Source: Burkholderia sp. Bp9143
Lineage (GTDB): Bacteria > Pseudomonadota > Gammaproteobacteria > Burkholderiales > Burkholderiaceae
Direction of reading: 5' to 3'
Length of the DNA stretch: 64,000 nt
Assembly: GCF_003853645.1 (NCBI RefSeq)
Contig: NZ_QTPO01000003.1
Span: 1-64,000, forward strand
Part shown: piece by piece, positions 34,508 through 44,492 of the stretch
Layout of the letters: every line of letters starts with the position of its first letter
Numbering within the stretch: position 1 is the first letter of the stretch
Position numbers and translations under genes: made by a program
Notes under the pieces: model-generated
The model's input: only the letters and a program-made list of their open reading frames with translations
What the model was told of the DNA's origin: nothing
Database searches by the model: none

Positions 34508-35560
34508 ATGGAATACCGCACACTCGGCGACTCGGGCATCGAGGTCAGCCTGATCGGTCTCGGCACGATGACGTGGGGCGAGCAGAATTCGGAGCGCGAC
34601 GCCCACGAGCAGATCGATTACGCGCTCGGGCAGGGCGTCACGCTGATCGACGCTGCGGAGATGTACCCGGTGCCGCCGAAGCCCGATACCCAGGGCCGCA
34701 CGGAGCAGTACATCGGTACCTGGCTCGCGCAGCATCGTGCGCAGCGCGACCGGATCGTGCTCGCGACGAAGATCGCCGGACCGGCACGGCAGCCGCACAA
34801 TCCGCGCCATATTCGCGGCGAAGGCAACCAGTTCGATCGCAAGAACCTGACCGAGGCGCTCGACGGCAGCCTCAAGCGCCTGCAGACCGATTATGTCGAC
34901 CTGTACCAGCTGCACTGGCCCGATCGCAGCACGACGACGTTCGGCCGCCCCGTGTATCCGTGGGTCGACGATGCGTATACGGTGCCGATCGAGGAAACGC
35001 TGGGCGTGCTCGCGGAATTCGTGAAGGCCGGCAAGGTCCGCGCGATCGGCGTGTCGAACGAAACGCCGTGGGGCGTCGCGCAGTTCCTGCGCGCGGCCGA
35101 GAAGCTCGGGCTGCCGCGCATCGCGAGCATCCAGAATCCGTACAGCCTGCTGAACCGCACGTTCGAGAACGGCCTGTCCGAATTCACGCATCGCGACGGC
35201 GTGGGCCTGCTCGCCTATTCGCCGCTCGCGTTCGGCTGGCTGTCGGGCAAGTACGAGAACGGCGCGCGTCCGGCTGGCGCGCGCATCACGCTGTTCGAGC
35301 GCTTCCAGCGTTACAGCAAGCCGCAGGCCGTTGAAGCGACGTCGCGCTACGTCGCGCTCGCGAAGCGCCACGGGCTGTCGCCCGCGCAGTTCGCGCTGGC
35401 GTTCGTCAACAGCCGGCCGTTCGTGCGCAGCAACCTGGTCGGCGCGACGTCGCTCGCGCAACTGAAGGAGAACATCGGCAGCATCGACGTGAAGCTGTCC
35501 GGCGAGATCCTCGCCGAGATCGACGCGCTGCACGAACGGCAGCCGAACCCCGCGCCGTAA
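34508..35560 (+). CDS. tas: Aldo/keto reductase of the Tas family
   Basis: 350 residues, closely resembling E. coli Tas: GLGTMTWGEQNSERDAHEQI, LIDAAEMYPVPPKPDTQGRT. The catalytic tetrad residues are visible as Asp/Tyr in DAAEMY, Lys in LATKIAG and His in YQLHWPD, with NADPH-binding LVGATSLAQLKENI. Cytoplasmic NADPH-dependent carbonyl reductase; the physiological substrate is not known. Monocistronic. Confidence 0.93.
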   Translation: MEYRTLGDSGIEVSLIGLGTMTWGEQNSERDAHEQIDYALGQGVTLIDAAEMYPVPPKPDTQGRTEQYIGTWLAQHRAQRDRIVLATKIAGPARQPHNPRHIRGEGNQFDRKNLTEALDGSLKRLQTDYVDLYQLHWPDRSTTTFGRPVYPWVDDAYTVPIEETLGVLAEFVKAGKVRAIGVSNETPWGVAQFLRAAEKLGLPRIASIQNPYSLLNRTFENGLSEFTHRDGVGLLAYSPLAFGWLSGKYENGARPAGARITLFERFQRYSKPQAVEATSRYVALAKRHGLSPAQFALAFVNSRPFVRSNLVGATSLAQLKENIGSIDVKLSGEILAEIDALHERQPNPAP

Positions 35561-35646
35561 ACGGCGAGCGGCCCGCGCGGCATGGGTGCCGCGACGGGCC
35601 GCGTCCGGCGCGCATGGTCGCGCCGTCGTTTCCTGCATGAGCGCGG

Positions 35647-36933
35647 TCAGCGCATCCCGAGCCGCGTGCGCGCGACCAACAGTGCGATGAGACTCAACAC
35701 CGCGCAACCCATCAGGTACAGCGCCGGCGACAGCCGGTTGCCCGTCGCGCTGATCAGCCAGGTGATCACGAACGGCGCGAAGCCGCCGAACAGCGTGACA
35801 CCGGTGTTGTAGCTGACGGCGAGACCAGTCGCGCGGGTCTGCGACGGAAACAGCTCGGCCATCAGCGCCGGCAGCGCGCCGCAGTACGTCGCTTTCAGCA
35901 GCCCGATCCAGACCAGCGCGGCGAGCATCGTCGCGAACGACGCGTGATGCGTGAGCCATGCGAACGTCGGCCAGACGGTGGCGAGCATCAGCACGGCGGC
36001 CGCCGCCATCACGCGAATCCGTCCGGTGCGATCGGACAGATGGCCCACGAGCGGCGTGACGAGCGTCAGCACGAAGCCGGTCGCGAGCGTCGCCGCGAAG
36101 CCCGTCGATGCCGGCAGCCCGAGCTGCTTGATCGCATACGTCGGCATGTACAGCACCATGTAGTTGATCGCGGTCGAGATCACGAGCACGCCGATCGACA
36201 GCAGCACGCGCATCTTCTGGTCCGCGAACAGCTCGCGCACGGGCGCTTCGGAGCGCGCCTGCGTCTTGAACTCGATCCCCTCGTCGACGTAGCGCCGGAT
36301 GTAGAGCCCGACCGGGCCGATCGCGAGGCCGAACAGGAACGGCACGCGCCAGCCCCAGCTTTCGAGTTGCGCGGTGCTCAGCGTCGACGTCAGCAGCGCG
36401 CCGAAGCCCGAGGCGAGTAGCGTCGCGAGCCCCTGGCTCGCGAACTGCCAGCTCGACATGAAGCCGCGCCGCTGCGGCGCGTGTTCGACGAGGAATGCGG
36501 TCGAGCTCGCGAATTCGCCGCCGGCGGAAAAGCCCTGCATGAGCCGCGACAGCATGATCCCGAGCGGCGCGAGGATGCCGATCGACGCATAGGTCGGCAT
36601 CAGCGCGATCAGCAGCGTGCCGACCATCATCATCCCGATCGACAGCAGCAGCGACGCCTTGCGCCCCGCGCGGTCGGCGTAGGCGCCGAGCACGAAGCCG
36701 CCGATCGGCCGGATCAGATAGGACAGCCCGAACGTGCCGAGCGTGAGCAGCAGCGACGTCGCCTCGCTGGTCGTGGGGAAGAACAGCTTGGCGATCGTCA
36801 CCGCGAAAAAGCCGTAGACGATCAGGTCGAACCATTCGAGCGCATTGCCGATCGACGCGGCGAAGATGATGCGCCGGATCTTCGCGGCGCTGGGTCGCGC
36901 GGCGTCCTGCGAGGTCAGGGTGGTCGTATTCAT
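35647..36933 (-). CDS. MFS transporter, metabolite:proton symporter (MHS) family
   Basis: 428 residues, twelve predicted membrane helices. MHS signatures: IGNALEWFDLIVYGFFAVTI at the first helix, the loop GAYADRAGRKASLL, and RLMQGFSAGGEFASSTAFLV. Family members import citrate, ketoglutarate, betaine or shikimate. It lies 37 bp after the M20 peptidase gene on the same strand, so it probably imports that enzyme's substrate. Confidence 0.9.
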   Translation of the reverse strand: MNTTTLTSQDAARPSAAKIRRIIFAASIGNALEWFDLIVYGFFAVTIAKLFFPTTSEATSLLLTLGTFGLSYLIRPIGGFVLGAYADRAGRKASLLLSIGMMMVGTLLIALMPTYASIGILAPLGIMLSRLMQGFSAGGEFASSTAFLVEHAPQRRGFMSSWQFASQGLATLLASGFGALLTSTLSTAQLESWGWRVPFLFGLAIGPVGLYIRRYVDEGIEFKTQARSEAPVRELFADQKMRVLLSIGVLVISTAINYMVLYMPTYAIKQLGLPASTGFAATLATGFVLTLVTPLVGHLSDRTGRIRVMAAAAVLMLATVWPTFAWLTHHASFATMLAALVWIGLLKATYCGALPALMAELFPSQTRATGLAVSYNTGVTLFGGFAPFVITWLISATGNRLSPALYLMGCAVLSLIALLVARTRLGMR

Positions 36934-36970
36934 CGTGTGAGCAGGTCCCGAGAAAGGGGGGCGAAGCGCG

Positions 36971-38392
36971 TTACAGGGCGGCGCCGGCCGCGGCGGGTGC
37001 CGCGCGGCGAATGGGCGGCGCGGCCTCGCCGAGATCCCAGAAGAGGCCGGCCATCAGCTGCAGTCCTTCGCGCACGACGCTCGCGAGCAGGTGCTCGTCG
37101 GGCGCGTGCTGCGAGCACGCCGGATACGAGTGCGGTACCCACAGCGTCGGCAACCCGAGCGTATCGGCGAACACTTCGTTCGGCAGCGTGCCGCCGAGGT
37201 TCGGCAGGATCGCGGGCTTCTTGCCGGTCGTGTGCGCGAGCGACGCGACGGCCCAGCGTACCCACGGATCGTCCGGCGACAGGCGCGTCGCGGGTGCGCC
37301 GCGTTCGACGTCGATCTCGATGTCGGGGAAGCCGTGCGCATCGAGATGCGCGCGCAGGTGCGCATGCAGCGCCTCCCAGTCGGTGCCGACCACGAAACGC
37401 AGCTGGCAGTGCGCATACGCGACGGGCGGAATCGCATTGACCGGATGTTCGGGATTGCCGGCCTTGAACGCGAGGATCTCGAACGTGTTCCAGCCGAACA
37501 CGCGCTCGGCGGCGGAGAGGCCTGGCTCGCCCCAGTCGGCGTCGAGCGCCGGATCGCCGGGGCCGCCGCCAACAGAGAGGTCGGCGAGCGCGGCGCGCAC
37601 GGCGGCTGGAATCGGCGGCGGGCGCAGCCCCGCGACGCGGATCGCGCCGCGCGCGTCGACGAGGCTTGCGAGCGCGTTCGCGAGCACGGTCGCCGGGTTG
37701 CGCAGCAGGCCGCCCCAGTTGCCCGAGTGATGGCCGCCGTCGCGGGCGCGCAGGCTGAGCTTGAAGTTGACGGCGCCGCGCGAGCCGAGGAACACGGTCG
37801 GCCGTTCGGCGGTGACACGCGGCCCGTCGGACGCGATCAGCACGTCGGCCGCGAGCGCGTCGCGCTCCTGGCGGCACAGTGCGTCGAGGCCCGGCGACCC
37901 CGTTTCCTCGCCCATCTCGATCAGCAGTTTCGCGTTGAAGCCGAGCCGGCCGTCGCGCGCGTCGAGCACGCTTGCCAGTGCGGCCAGGTTGATCGTGTGC
38001 TGGCCCTTGTTGTCGGCGCTGCCGCGGCCGTACCAGCGATCGCCGTCGACGGTCAGCGTCCACGGCGACAGCGGCGCGCGCCATTGCGCGTCGTAGCCGC
38101 GCACGACGTCGCCGTGACCATAGATGAGCACGGTCGGAAGCGCGTCGTCCTCGTGTCGCGACGCCAGCAGGAACGGGCCGCCGCCGTCGACGGGGTTCTC
38201 GACGATCCGCGACGTGAAACCCAGGCGCGCGGCCTCCGGCGCGATCTCGTCGGTCAGATAGGCGCGCAGCGCGGCGCCCGAGCCGCGGTCCTGGCTCTCG
38301 GTGCGCAGGCCGACGCGGCGGCTCAGGGTCGTGAAGAACGCGCCCGATTCGAACTGGGTCAGCGCGTGCTGGATGGCGGCGGTACGGCTCAA
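36971..38392 (-). CDS. M20-family metallopeptidase/amidohydrolase
   Basis: 473 residues, M20 (ArgE/DapE/CPG2) fold. Zinc ligands are recognisable: His in YGHGDVV, Asp in GSADNKGQHT, Glu pair in MGEETGSPG, Asp in ASDGPRV and His near VPHSYPACSQHAPDEH. No signal peptide, so cytoplasmic. First gene of a two-gene unit with an MHS transporter, divergent from a LysR regulator. The substrate is probably a dipeptide or N-acyl amino acid, unidentified. Confidence 0.9.
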   Translation of the reverse strand: MSRTAAIQHALTQFESGAFFTTLSRRVGLRTESQDRGSGAALRAYLTDEIAPEAARLGFTSRIVENPVDGGGPFLLASRHEDDALPTVLIYGHGDVVRGYDAQWRAPLSPWTLTVDGDRWYGRGSADNKGQHTINLAALASVLDARDGRLGFNAKLLIEMGEETGSPGLDALCRQERDALAADVLIASDGPRVTAERPTVFLGSRGAVNFKLSLRARDGGHHSGNWGGLLRNPATVLANALASLVDARGAIRVAGLRPPPIPAAVRAALADLSVGGGPGDPALDADWGEPGLSAAERVFGWNTFEILAFKAGNPEHPVNAIPPVAYAHCQLRFVVGTDWEALHAHLRAHLDAHGFPDIEIDVERGAPATRLSPDDPWVRWAVASLAHTTGKKPAILPNLGGTLPNEVFADTLGLPTLWVPHSYPACSQHAPDEHLLASVVREGLQLMAGLFWDLGEAAPPIRRAAPAAAGAAL

Positions 38393-38485
38393 GACGGGTC
38401 TCCTGTATCGGTTTTCCGGCGGGCGCGGCGCGCACGACCGAGAGTGCGATCGATTCTAGGAAGCCGTTTTTTTTGTCACAATGAT

Positions 38486-38494
38486 CGAATTTCG
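38486..38494. promoter_or_regulatory. Dyad in the divergent LysR/M20 control region
   Basis: CGAA-T-TTCG within ATCGAATTTCGAACATTTCG, between the divergent LysR and M20 genes and next to a T8 run. Spacing and AT-richness suit a LysR-type site. Confidence 0.45.
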
Positions 38495-38556
38495 AACATT
38501 TCGTTGCCGAAAAGGCAAAGCGGATCGGCCTGGACGACGGGCTCGGGGACAGAACG

Positions 38557-39510
38557 ATGGCGGCTTTCCTGCATGGTCTTGCGCTGCGGTATTTCGTCGA
38601 AGTGGCGCGCACCGGGTCGATCAGTGACGCATCCGCGCGGCTGCACGTGGCCGTCTCGGCGATCAGCCGGCAGATCGCGAAGCTCGAGAGCGAGCTCGGC
38701 GCGCCGCTGTTCGAGCGCCGGCCGCGCGGGATGGCGCTGTCGGAGGCCGGCGAGCGGCTGCTGGGCTTCGCGCAGCGCAGCCTGCTGGAGGCCGAGCACG
38801 TGATGAAGGAAATCGGCGGGCTGGAGGCGCTGCACGGCAGCCTGCTGAAGGTCGCCTGCTCGGAAGGGTTCGCGATCGATTTCCTGCCGGGCGCGCTCGC
38901 GGGTTTCAAGGCGCGCCACCCGGGCGTCGATTTCTCGGTGTGGGTCGTGTCGCCGGCGGAGGCGACGCGGCGCGTGCGCGACGGCGATGCCGACATCGGG
39001 CTGACGTTCAGCCTGGCGCCGGAGCAGGGCGTGCGCGTCGAACACACGGAGCGTGCGCCGGTCTTCGCGCTCGTGCGGCTCGATCATCCGCTCGCGGCGC
39101 GCGACTCGGTGTCACTCGCCGATGTCGCACGGCACCCGCATGTGCTGCCCGAGGCCGGCACGACGGTGCGCCAGCTGATCGACATCGCATGCGTGCTCGA
39201 CGGGCTCATGCTCGAGCCGGAGCTGACCAGCAACAACACCGCGGTGATGTACCGCTACGCGCAGCGTACCGGTGCGGTGATGTTCACGGGGCTGCTGTCG
39301 GTGCGGGACCGTATCGACGCGGACGGCTTTGTCGTCGTGCCCGTCACGAACCCCCAGCTGCGCGAGCGCAGCATCCAGGTGCAGACCATGGCGGGGCGCG
39401 ATCTGCCCGCGTCGGTGCGCGCGTTTCGCGACCATCTGATCGACGTGATGAGCGCCGCGTCGCCCCCGCCGGTTGCCGCGCGCGGCCCGAGACGCCCGGG
39501 CGTGAGATAA
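38557..39510 (+). CDS. LysR-family transcriptional regulator
   Basis: 317 residues with an N-terminal LysR HTH (FVEVARTGSISDASARLHVA, VSAISRQIAKLESELGAPLF) and a periplasmic-binding-like effector domain. Divergent from the M20-MHS unit, with a dyad in between, so it most likely controls uptake and hydrolysis of that unit's substrate. Confidence 0.92.
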   Translation: MAAFLHGLALRYFVEVARTGSISDASARLHVAVSAISRQIAKLESELGAPLFERRPRGMALSEAGERLLGFAQRSLLEAEHVMKEIGGLEALHGSLLKVACSEGFAIDFLPGALAGFKARHPGVDFSVWVVSPAEATRRVRDGDADIGLTFSLAPEQGVRVEHTERAPVFALVRLDHPLAARDSVSLADVARHPHVLPEAGTTVRQLIDIACVLDGLMLEPELTSNNTAVMYRYAQRTGAVMFTGLLSVRDRIDADGFVVVPVTNPQLRERSIQVQTMAGRDLPASVRAFRDHLIDVMSAASPPPVAARGPRRPGVR

Positions 39511-39574
39511 TCGCGAATCCGCCTTCCGTGCCCGTGCGGCTCGCCGAGCCGCATCGCCCCTGTTCGACGCCAAA

Positions 39575-40702
39575 TTGAAGAACCTGATTGTCACCCTCGA
39601 TCGCGCCGGCGAGTTCGACGAGATCATCGACGTGCGCACGCCGCTCGAATTCGCCGAGGACCATCTTCCCGGCGCGCTGAACGCGCCCGTGCTCAGCAAC
39701 GAGGAGCGCGTGATTGTCGGCACGATGTACCGCCAGGTGTCGCCGTACGAAGCGACACGCGTCGGCGCGGCGATGGTCGCACGCAACATCGCGCGTCATC
39801 TCGACACCACGTTTGCCGACCGTCCGCGCAACTGGCGGCCGCTGATCTATTGCTGGCGCGGCGGCAAGCGCTCGGGGTCGATGACGACCTGGTTCAACCT
39901 GATCGGCTGGCAGGCGCGCCAACTCGACGGCGGCTACAAGGCGTACCGCCGCTCGGTGTGCGCGACGCTCGACACGTTGCCGACGCGGTTTCGCTACATC
40001 GCGCTCGTCGGTCATACGGGTTGCGGCAAGACGCGACTGCTGAACGCGCTGCGCGACGTGGGTGCGCAGACGCTCGATCTCGAGGCGCTCGCGTGCCACC
40101 GCGGCTCGCTGCTCGGCGCGCTGCCGGGCAAACCGCAGCCGTCGCAGAAGGGGTTCGATTCGGGGCTCGTCGAGACACTCGGGCGTTTCGACCCCGAATG
40201 GCCTGTGTTCGTCGAATCGGAAAGCCGCAGGATCGGGCTCGTGCACCTGCCGATCGCGTTGATCGACGCGTTTCACGCCGGACCTTGGGTGCAGGTCGAC
40301 GCGGCGCACGACGAGCGCATCGCCTTCCTGCTTGAAGACTACGCCCACCTGTTCGACGATCCGGCGGCGTTCAAGGCGCAGCTCCATCGGCTGATCGGCC
40401 TGCACAGCCGTGACGAGGTGGCGCACTGGAATGCGCTGATCGATGCCAATGCGCGGGCCGACCTGTTCACCGAACTGATCGACAAGCATTACGATCCCGC
40501 CTATGCGCGCACCTACCGCGCCACGTACAACAAGCCGAACCGGGCGCTGACGTTCACGTTCCAGCCGAACGCGGCCGACGTGCGCGATCAGGCGCGCACG
40601 CTGCTGGCCCGGCTCGCGCAAGCGGGGCTGCCTGCGTCGGCCGCGCTGGCGGCGGGCACGGAATCCGCAACCGTTAAAAACCAATCGACCACCACACGAT
40701 GA
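39575..40702 (+). CDS. mnmH: tRNA 2-selenouridine synthase
   Basis: A 375-residue enzyme replacing sulfur by selenium at U34 of tRNAs, via geranylation, using selenophosphate. An N-terminal rhodanese domain (FDEIIDVRTPLEFAEDHLPG) carries the active cysteine in YCWRGGKRSGSM (about residue 93). A P-loop domain follows with GHTGCGKTRLLNAL (about 145). Start is TTG 39575 (MKNLIVTLDRAG). The stop overlaps the next ATG by 4 bp. No selD gene lies in the window. Confidence 0.95.
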   Translation: MKNLIVTLDRAGEFDEIIDVRTPLEFAEDHLPGALNAPVLSNEERVIVGTMYRQVSPYEATRVGAAMVARNIARHLDTTFADRPRNWRPLIYCWRGGKRSGSMTTWFNLIGWQARQLDGGYKAYRRSVCATLDTLPTRFRYIALVGHTGCGKTRLLNALRDVGAQTLDLEALACHRGSLLGALPGKPQPSQKGFDSGLVETLGRFDPEWPVFVESESRRIGLVHLPIALIDAFHAGPWVQVDAAHDERIAFLLEDYAHLFDDPAAFKAQLHRLIGLHSRDEVAHWNALIDANARADLFTELIDKHYDPAYARTYRATYNKPNRALTFTFQPNAADVRDQARTLLARLAQAGLPASAALAAGTESATVKNQSTTTR

Positions 40703-41757
40703 CGACCACACGCACCCAACCCAGTCCGGCGCTCGGCTGGATGACCTTTCTGCTGATCGCGGTCGCGGGACTGTTCTACGTGAAATGGTTCCCGTACTAC
40801 AACAAGGCATTCGTCGCCGCCGAGCATCATTCGATCGGCCAGTCGATCCTGATGGGCACGTCGGCGAGCGCCCCCGAGCCGTCGCTGAAGGCCGCGCTCG
40901 ATTACGCATGGGCGTACGGCAAGGCGATCTGGCAGGCCATGGTGCTCGGCCTGCTGCTCGGTTCGGCCGTGCAGGCGCTGCTGCCCGCGCACTGGGTTGC
41001 GCGTGTGCTCGGTCGCACGGGCTTCGGCAGTGTCGCCGCGGGCGGCCTGCTGTCGCTGCCCGGCATGATGTGCACGTGCTGCGCGGCGCCGGTCGTCGCG
41101 GGCCTGCGCGCGCGGCACGCGTCGCCGGGCGGCGCGGTCGCGTTCTGGCTCGGCAACACGGTGCTGAATCCGGCCGCGCTGGTGTTCATGGGCTTCGTGC
41201 TCGGCTGGCACTGGAGCGCGCTGCGGCTCGTGCTCGGTATCGCGATGGTGTTCGGGATCGGCTATCTGCTGAACCGTATCGCGCGTCCCGAGGACCGCAG
41301 CATCGACGATGCGCAACTCGCCGCGCTGGTGGCTGAACAGGCCGCCGCAGGCAATCCGTTCGTCCGCTGGCTGAAACTGCTCGCACGCATGGCCGTGCGC
41401 CTCGTGCCCGAATACATCGTGCTCGTGCTGCTGCTCGGCGCGGCGCGCGCGTGGCTGTTCCCGCATATCGGCCCGGACATCGGCAACCACCTCGGCTGGA
41501 TCATCGCGTTCGCGGTCGCGGGCACGTTGTTCGTGATCCCGACGGCAGGCGAGGTGCCGATCATCCAGGCGATGCTGTCGCTCGGCATGGGTGTCGGCCC
41601 GGCCGCCGCGCTGCTGATGACGCTGCCGCCGATCAGCGTGCCGTCGCTCGCGATGCTCGCGCGTTCGTTCAAGCCTTACATGCTGGCCATCGTCACGGGC
41701 CTCGTCGTCGTGTTCGGGATCGCGAGCGGGCTGCTCGCGATCGCGTTCGGGTTCTGA
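40699..41757 (+). CDS. DUF318/ArsP_1-type permease with CTCC motif
   Basis: 352 residues, around eight to ten membrane segments, of the ArsP_1/YraQ-like permease family. A cysteine cluster CTCC sits at residues 125-128 in LPGMMCTCCAAPVVAGL, the position where family members carry metalloid-handling cysteines. A second conserved repeat-like segment is PTAGEVPIIQAMLSLGMGVG. Its start overlaps the mnmH stop (ATGA), arguing for joint expression and for a selenium- or metalloid-related substrate; this is inference. Confidence 0.85.
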   Translation: MTTTRTQPSPALGWMTFLLIAVAGLFYVKWFPYYNKAFVAAEHHSIGQSILMGTSASAPEPSLKAALDYAWAYGKAIWQAMVLGLLLGSAVQALLPAHWVARVLGRTGFGSVAAGGLLSLPGMMCTCCAAPVVAGLRARHASPGGAVAFWLGNTVLNPAALVFMGFVLGWHWSALRLVLGIAMVFGIGYLLNRIARPEDRSIDDAQLAALVAEQAAAGNPFVRWLKLLARMAVRLVPEYIVLVLLLGAARAWLFPHIGPDIGNHLGWIIAFAVAGTLFVIPTAGEVPIIQAMLSLGMGVGPAAALLMTLPPISVPSLAMLARSFKPYMLAIVTGLVVVFGIASGLLAIAFGF

Positions 41758-41940
41758 CGAACACGCGGCCAGGACGGCGATCGGGCAGCGAGGCGCGACA
41801 TGCCCGGCTGCCGGCGACCGGACCTGCGTGACGGCCGCCGCGGCGCGCGCTGACCGATCCCGCCGCGCGACCGTCGTATTCATCCGGCGCCGCCGCCTCA
41901 CGCGTGCGGTGCCCTTTACAAGAAGCAAACAGGAAAACGC

Positions 41941-42363
41941 ATGACCCAACCGAAGATTCATCCTCGACTCGAAAAGGCGCTGACGCGCGGCGATCTCGCG
42001 ATCCGCCAGGCCAATTCCGCGCGGGCGACTGCCGTGCTGAATGCGCTCGGCACGATGATCATCGAAGCCTCCGCCACGATCGGCGTCGAGGCCAGCATCG
42101 AGATTCCGCAGGGCGATCGCATTTACGATCCGGTGAACGGCCTGTGGCCGCAGAAGATGCTGGTGTCGTTCGACGGTCCGGTCGACGAAGCCGACGCGGA
42201 AGAACTGCGTGCGGTGTATCTGGTCGCGGACGATCCGGGTACGCAGTTCCGCGTCGAATGGCATCGCGCGGACGGCAAGCTCGGCCGTCAGGAAGGCGGC
42301 CCGCTGGCGACCGTCGCGTTCCTGACCGACGTCGAGATTCCGTGGAGCGACGACGACGAGTAA
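41941..42363 (+). CDS. Conserved-looking hypothetical protein (140 aa)
   Basis: 140 residues, soluble, acidic C-terminus (SDDDE). AGGAAA precedes the ATG. Sequence features: LTRGDLAIRQANSARATAVL, DRIYDPVNGLWPQKMLVSFD, VAFLTDVEIPW. Composition and codon use look fully coding, but no family was recognised. 183 bp separate it from the permease gene. Confidence 0.75.
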   Translation: MTQPKIHPRLEKALTRGDLAIRQANSARATAVLNALGTMIIEASATIGVEASIEIPQGDRIYDPVNGLWPQKMLVSFDGPVDEADAEELRAVYLVADDPGTQFRVEWHRADGKLGRQEGGPLATVAFLTDVEIPWSDDDE

Positions 42364-42411
42364 CGTCGCCGCCACTTCGTCACATCGAGCCGGCGCCGTG
42401 CGCGCCGGCCG

Positions 42412-43245
42412 TCAGCGCATCATCCGCCGCCGGAACAGCCACGCGGAGACGATGAATCCGCCGACCGCATAGCCGGCGAGCACCGCGAGGTGCAGGCCGA
42501 CGTCCGTCGCCGGCCGGCCGAGCATCGCGGGCCGGATCAGTTCGACCGCGTTCGCGAGCGGCAGCACGTGTGCGGCGTGCTGCGCGATCGGCGGCAACTG
42601 CGTGATCGGGAAGAACACGCCCGACAGCAACAGCATCGGCGTCAGCACGAGCGTCTGATAGAACATGAAGAAGTCGTAGGATGGTGCGAGCGCGGTGACG
42701 ATCATCGCGGTGCTCGCGAACGCGAGGCCGGCGAGTGCGATCACGGGCAGCGCCGCGAGCATCGACGGAAACCGCGCATAGCCGAGCAGGCCCGCGACGA
42801 GCATGATCGCGACACCCGACAGCAGCGCCTTGCTCGCTCCCCAGACAATCTCCCCGAGCACGATGTCGCCCAGCGCGAGCGGCGTGTGCATGATCGCTTC
42901 CCAGGTGCGCTGCACGTGCATCCGCGAGAAGCCCGAATACATCGACTCGAAGCTCGCGGACATCATCACGCTCGATCCGACCGTGCCGGCCGCGAGGAAC
43001 GCGATATAGGACACGCCGTCAACGTGGCCGAGCATCAGGCCGAGCCCGAACCCCAGCCCGAACAGGTAGATCATCGGATCGGCGAGATTGCCGAACAGCG
43101 AGGCGAGCGCGAGCTTGCGCCACACGAGGTAGTTGCGCCGCCACACGGCGATCCAGTTGGTGGCATTCGCGGGCAGCGCGATTGCGAAGCGTGATTCGCG
43201 TGGCGGTGCGGACGGCGCGGCGGCGGAATAGTTGCGTACGTCCAT
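42412..43245 (-). CDS. nodJ: ABC-2 type exporter permease (NodJ family)
   Basis: 277 residues, six predicted membrane helices: [60 protein letters not shown]. In rhizobia NodIJ exports Nod factor; in other beta-proteobacteria this pair is chromosomal and its substrate is unknown, so the symbol indicates family only. It begins 6 bp after nodI. Confidence 0.88.
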   Translation of the reverse strand: MDVRNYSAAAPSAPPRESRFAIALPANATNWIAVWRRNYLVWRKLALASLFGNLADPMIYLFGLGFGLGLMLGHVDGVSYIAFLAAGTVGSSVMMSASFESMYSGFSRMHVQRTWEAIMHTPLALGDIVLGEIVWGASKALLSGVAIMLVAGLLGYARFPSMLAALPVIALAGLAFASTAMIVTALAPSYDFFMFYQTLVLTPMLLLSGVFFPITQLPPIAQHAAHVLPLANAVELIRPAMLGRPATDVGLHLAVLAGYAVGGFIVSAWLFRRRMMR

Positions 43246-43251
43246 GATCGA

Positions 43252-44166
43252 TCAGTCCTGCATTTCGCGGCCCGTGAGCCGCAGGAACACGTCTTCCAGA
43301 TTGGCCGGGCGATGCAGATAGCGCAATCCCGTGCGACCCTTGAGTCGCGCACTGAGCGGCTCGGGATCGGTCACGTAGCAGAACAGCGTCTCGCCGCTGA
43401 TCTCGGTGTGCTTCGCGAACGGCGCCAGCTCGTCGCGCAGCGCGACCGGGTCGGGCCCGTAGATCTCGATCACGTCGCAGCCGATCTCCGATTCGATCAG
43501 CGCGTGCGGCGCGCCTTCCGCGATCTTGCGGCCTTCCTCGATCACGCACAGCCGGTCGCACAGGCGCTCGGCTTCCTCCATGAAGTGCGTGGTGATCAGG
43601 ATCGTCTTGCCGCGCGCGAGCAGCGAACGCAACCGCTCCCACATCAGGTGCCGCGCCTGCGGATCGAGACCTGTCGTCGGCTCGTCGAGCACCAGCACGT
43701 CGGGATCGTTGACGAGCGCGCGGGCGAGCGTCAGACGGCGCTTCATCCCGCCCGACAGCTCGCCGACCTTCGCATCGGCCTTGTTCTCCAGCTTCGCGAA
43801 TTCGAGCAGCGGCTGCACGAGCGCCCGGGAAGCCTGTGCCGACATCCCGAAATAGCGGCTGAACACGAGCAGGTTTTCGCGGACCGTGAAGTCGGGGTCG
43901 AGGTTGTCGAACTGCGGGACGACGCCGACGCGCTGGCGCGCATGCCGCGCGCGCGACGGAACCGGTTCGCCGCACAGCGAAATGGTGCCGGCGTCGGGAT
44001 ACGCGAGGCCGAGCAGCATCTTGAGCGTCGTGGTCTTGCCGGCGCCGTTCGGCCCAAGCAGGCCGTAGCATTCGCCGGCCTGCACGTGGAAGGACAGGTC
44101 GTTGACGACGAGCTTGTCGCCATAGCGCTTTTCGACGTTCCGGAAATCGATCGGTGCAACGGACAT
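43252..44166 (-). CDS. nodI: ABC transporter ATP-binding protein (NodI family)
   Basis: 304 residues. Walker [10 protein letters not shown] near 37, signature [15 protein letters not shown] near 135, Walker [16 protein letters not shown], then the NodI/DrrA-type C-terminal extension ([20 protein letters not shown]). The ATG at 44166 ([16 protein letters not shown]) matches the family start; an in-frame GTG at 44199 is possible. With the adjacent permease it forms a two-gene exporter. The 326 bp upstream of this start contain no gene. Confidence 0.9.
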   Translation of the reverse strand: MSVAPIDFRNVEKRYGDKLVVNDLSFHVQAGECYGLLGPNGAGKTTTLKMLLGLAYPDAGTISLCGEPVPSRARHARQRVGVVPQFDNLDPDFTVRENLLVFSRYFGMSAQASRALVQPLLEFAKLENKADAKVGELSGGMKRRLTLARALVNDPDVLVLDEPTTGLDPQARHLMWERLRSLLARGKTILITTHFMEEAERLCDRLCVIEEGRKIAEGAPHALIESEIGCDVIEIYGPDPVALRDELAPFAKHTEISGETLFCYVTDPEPLSARLKGRTGLRYLHRPANLEDVFLRLTGREMQD

Positions 44167-44492
44167 GGGCAGGTTGTCGCTGTGAGCGGGAGCGGACACA
44201 TTTTGCGGCCGGCCGGATGGGCATGCCGGCCGGCGAACGGATCGGGCGAATGCGTGTCACATGGGCATGATCGAGGCGAACGCAGTCGAGGGCACGAACG
44301 GGCCATTCTAGTGCATCGGCGGCGTCTCTTCCGGGCATGCCCGCGCGGCACGGTGCATGCGCACACGGATCGTGCACCGCATCATCGCCGACGCGCCCCG
44401 CGCGGCGAATCAGCGTTTTCCATCCCTTGCGTCCGGAATTGCGGCGCACCATGATGAGTGCATAGGGTACGTAGTCGCGATAGGGAGGTTTC

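Noticed and set aside
34289..36835. 848-codon minus-strand open frame over the aldo/keto reductase and MFS genes
   Set aside because: Shadow of two well-supported genes; changes apparent composition where the underlying genes change.
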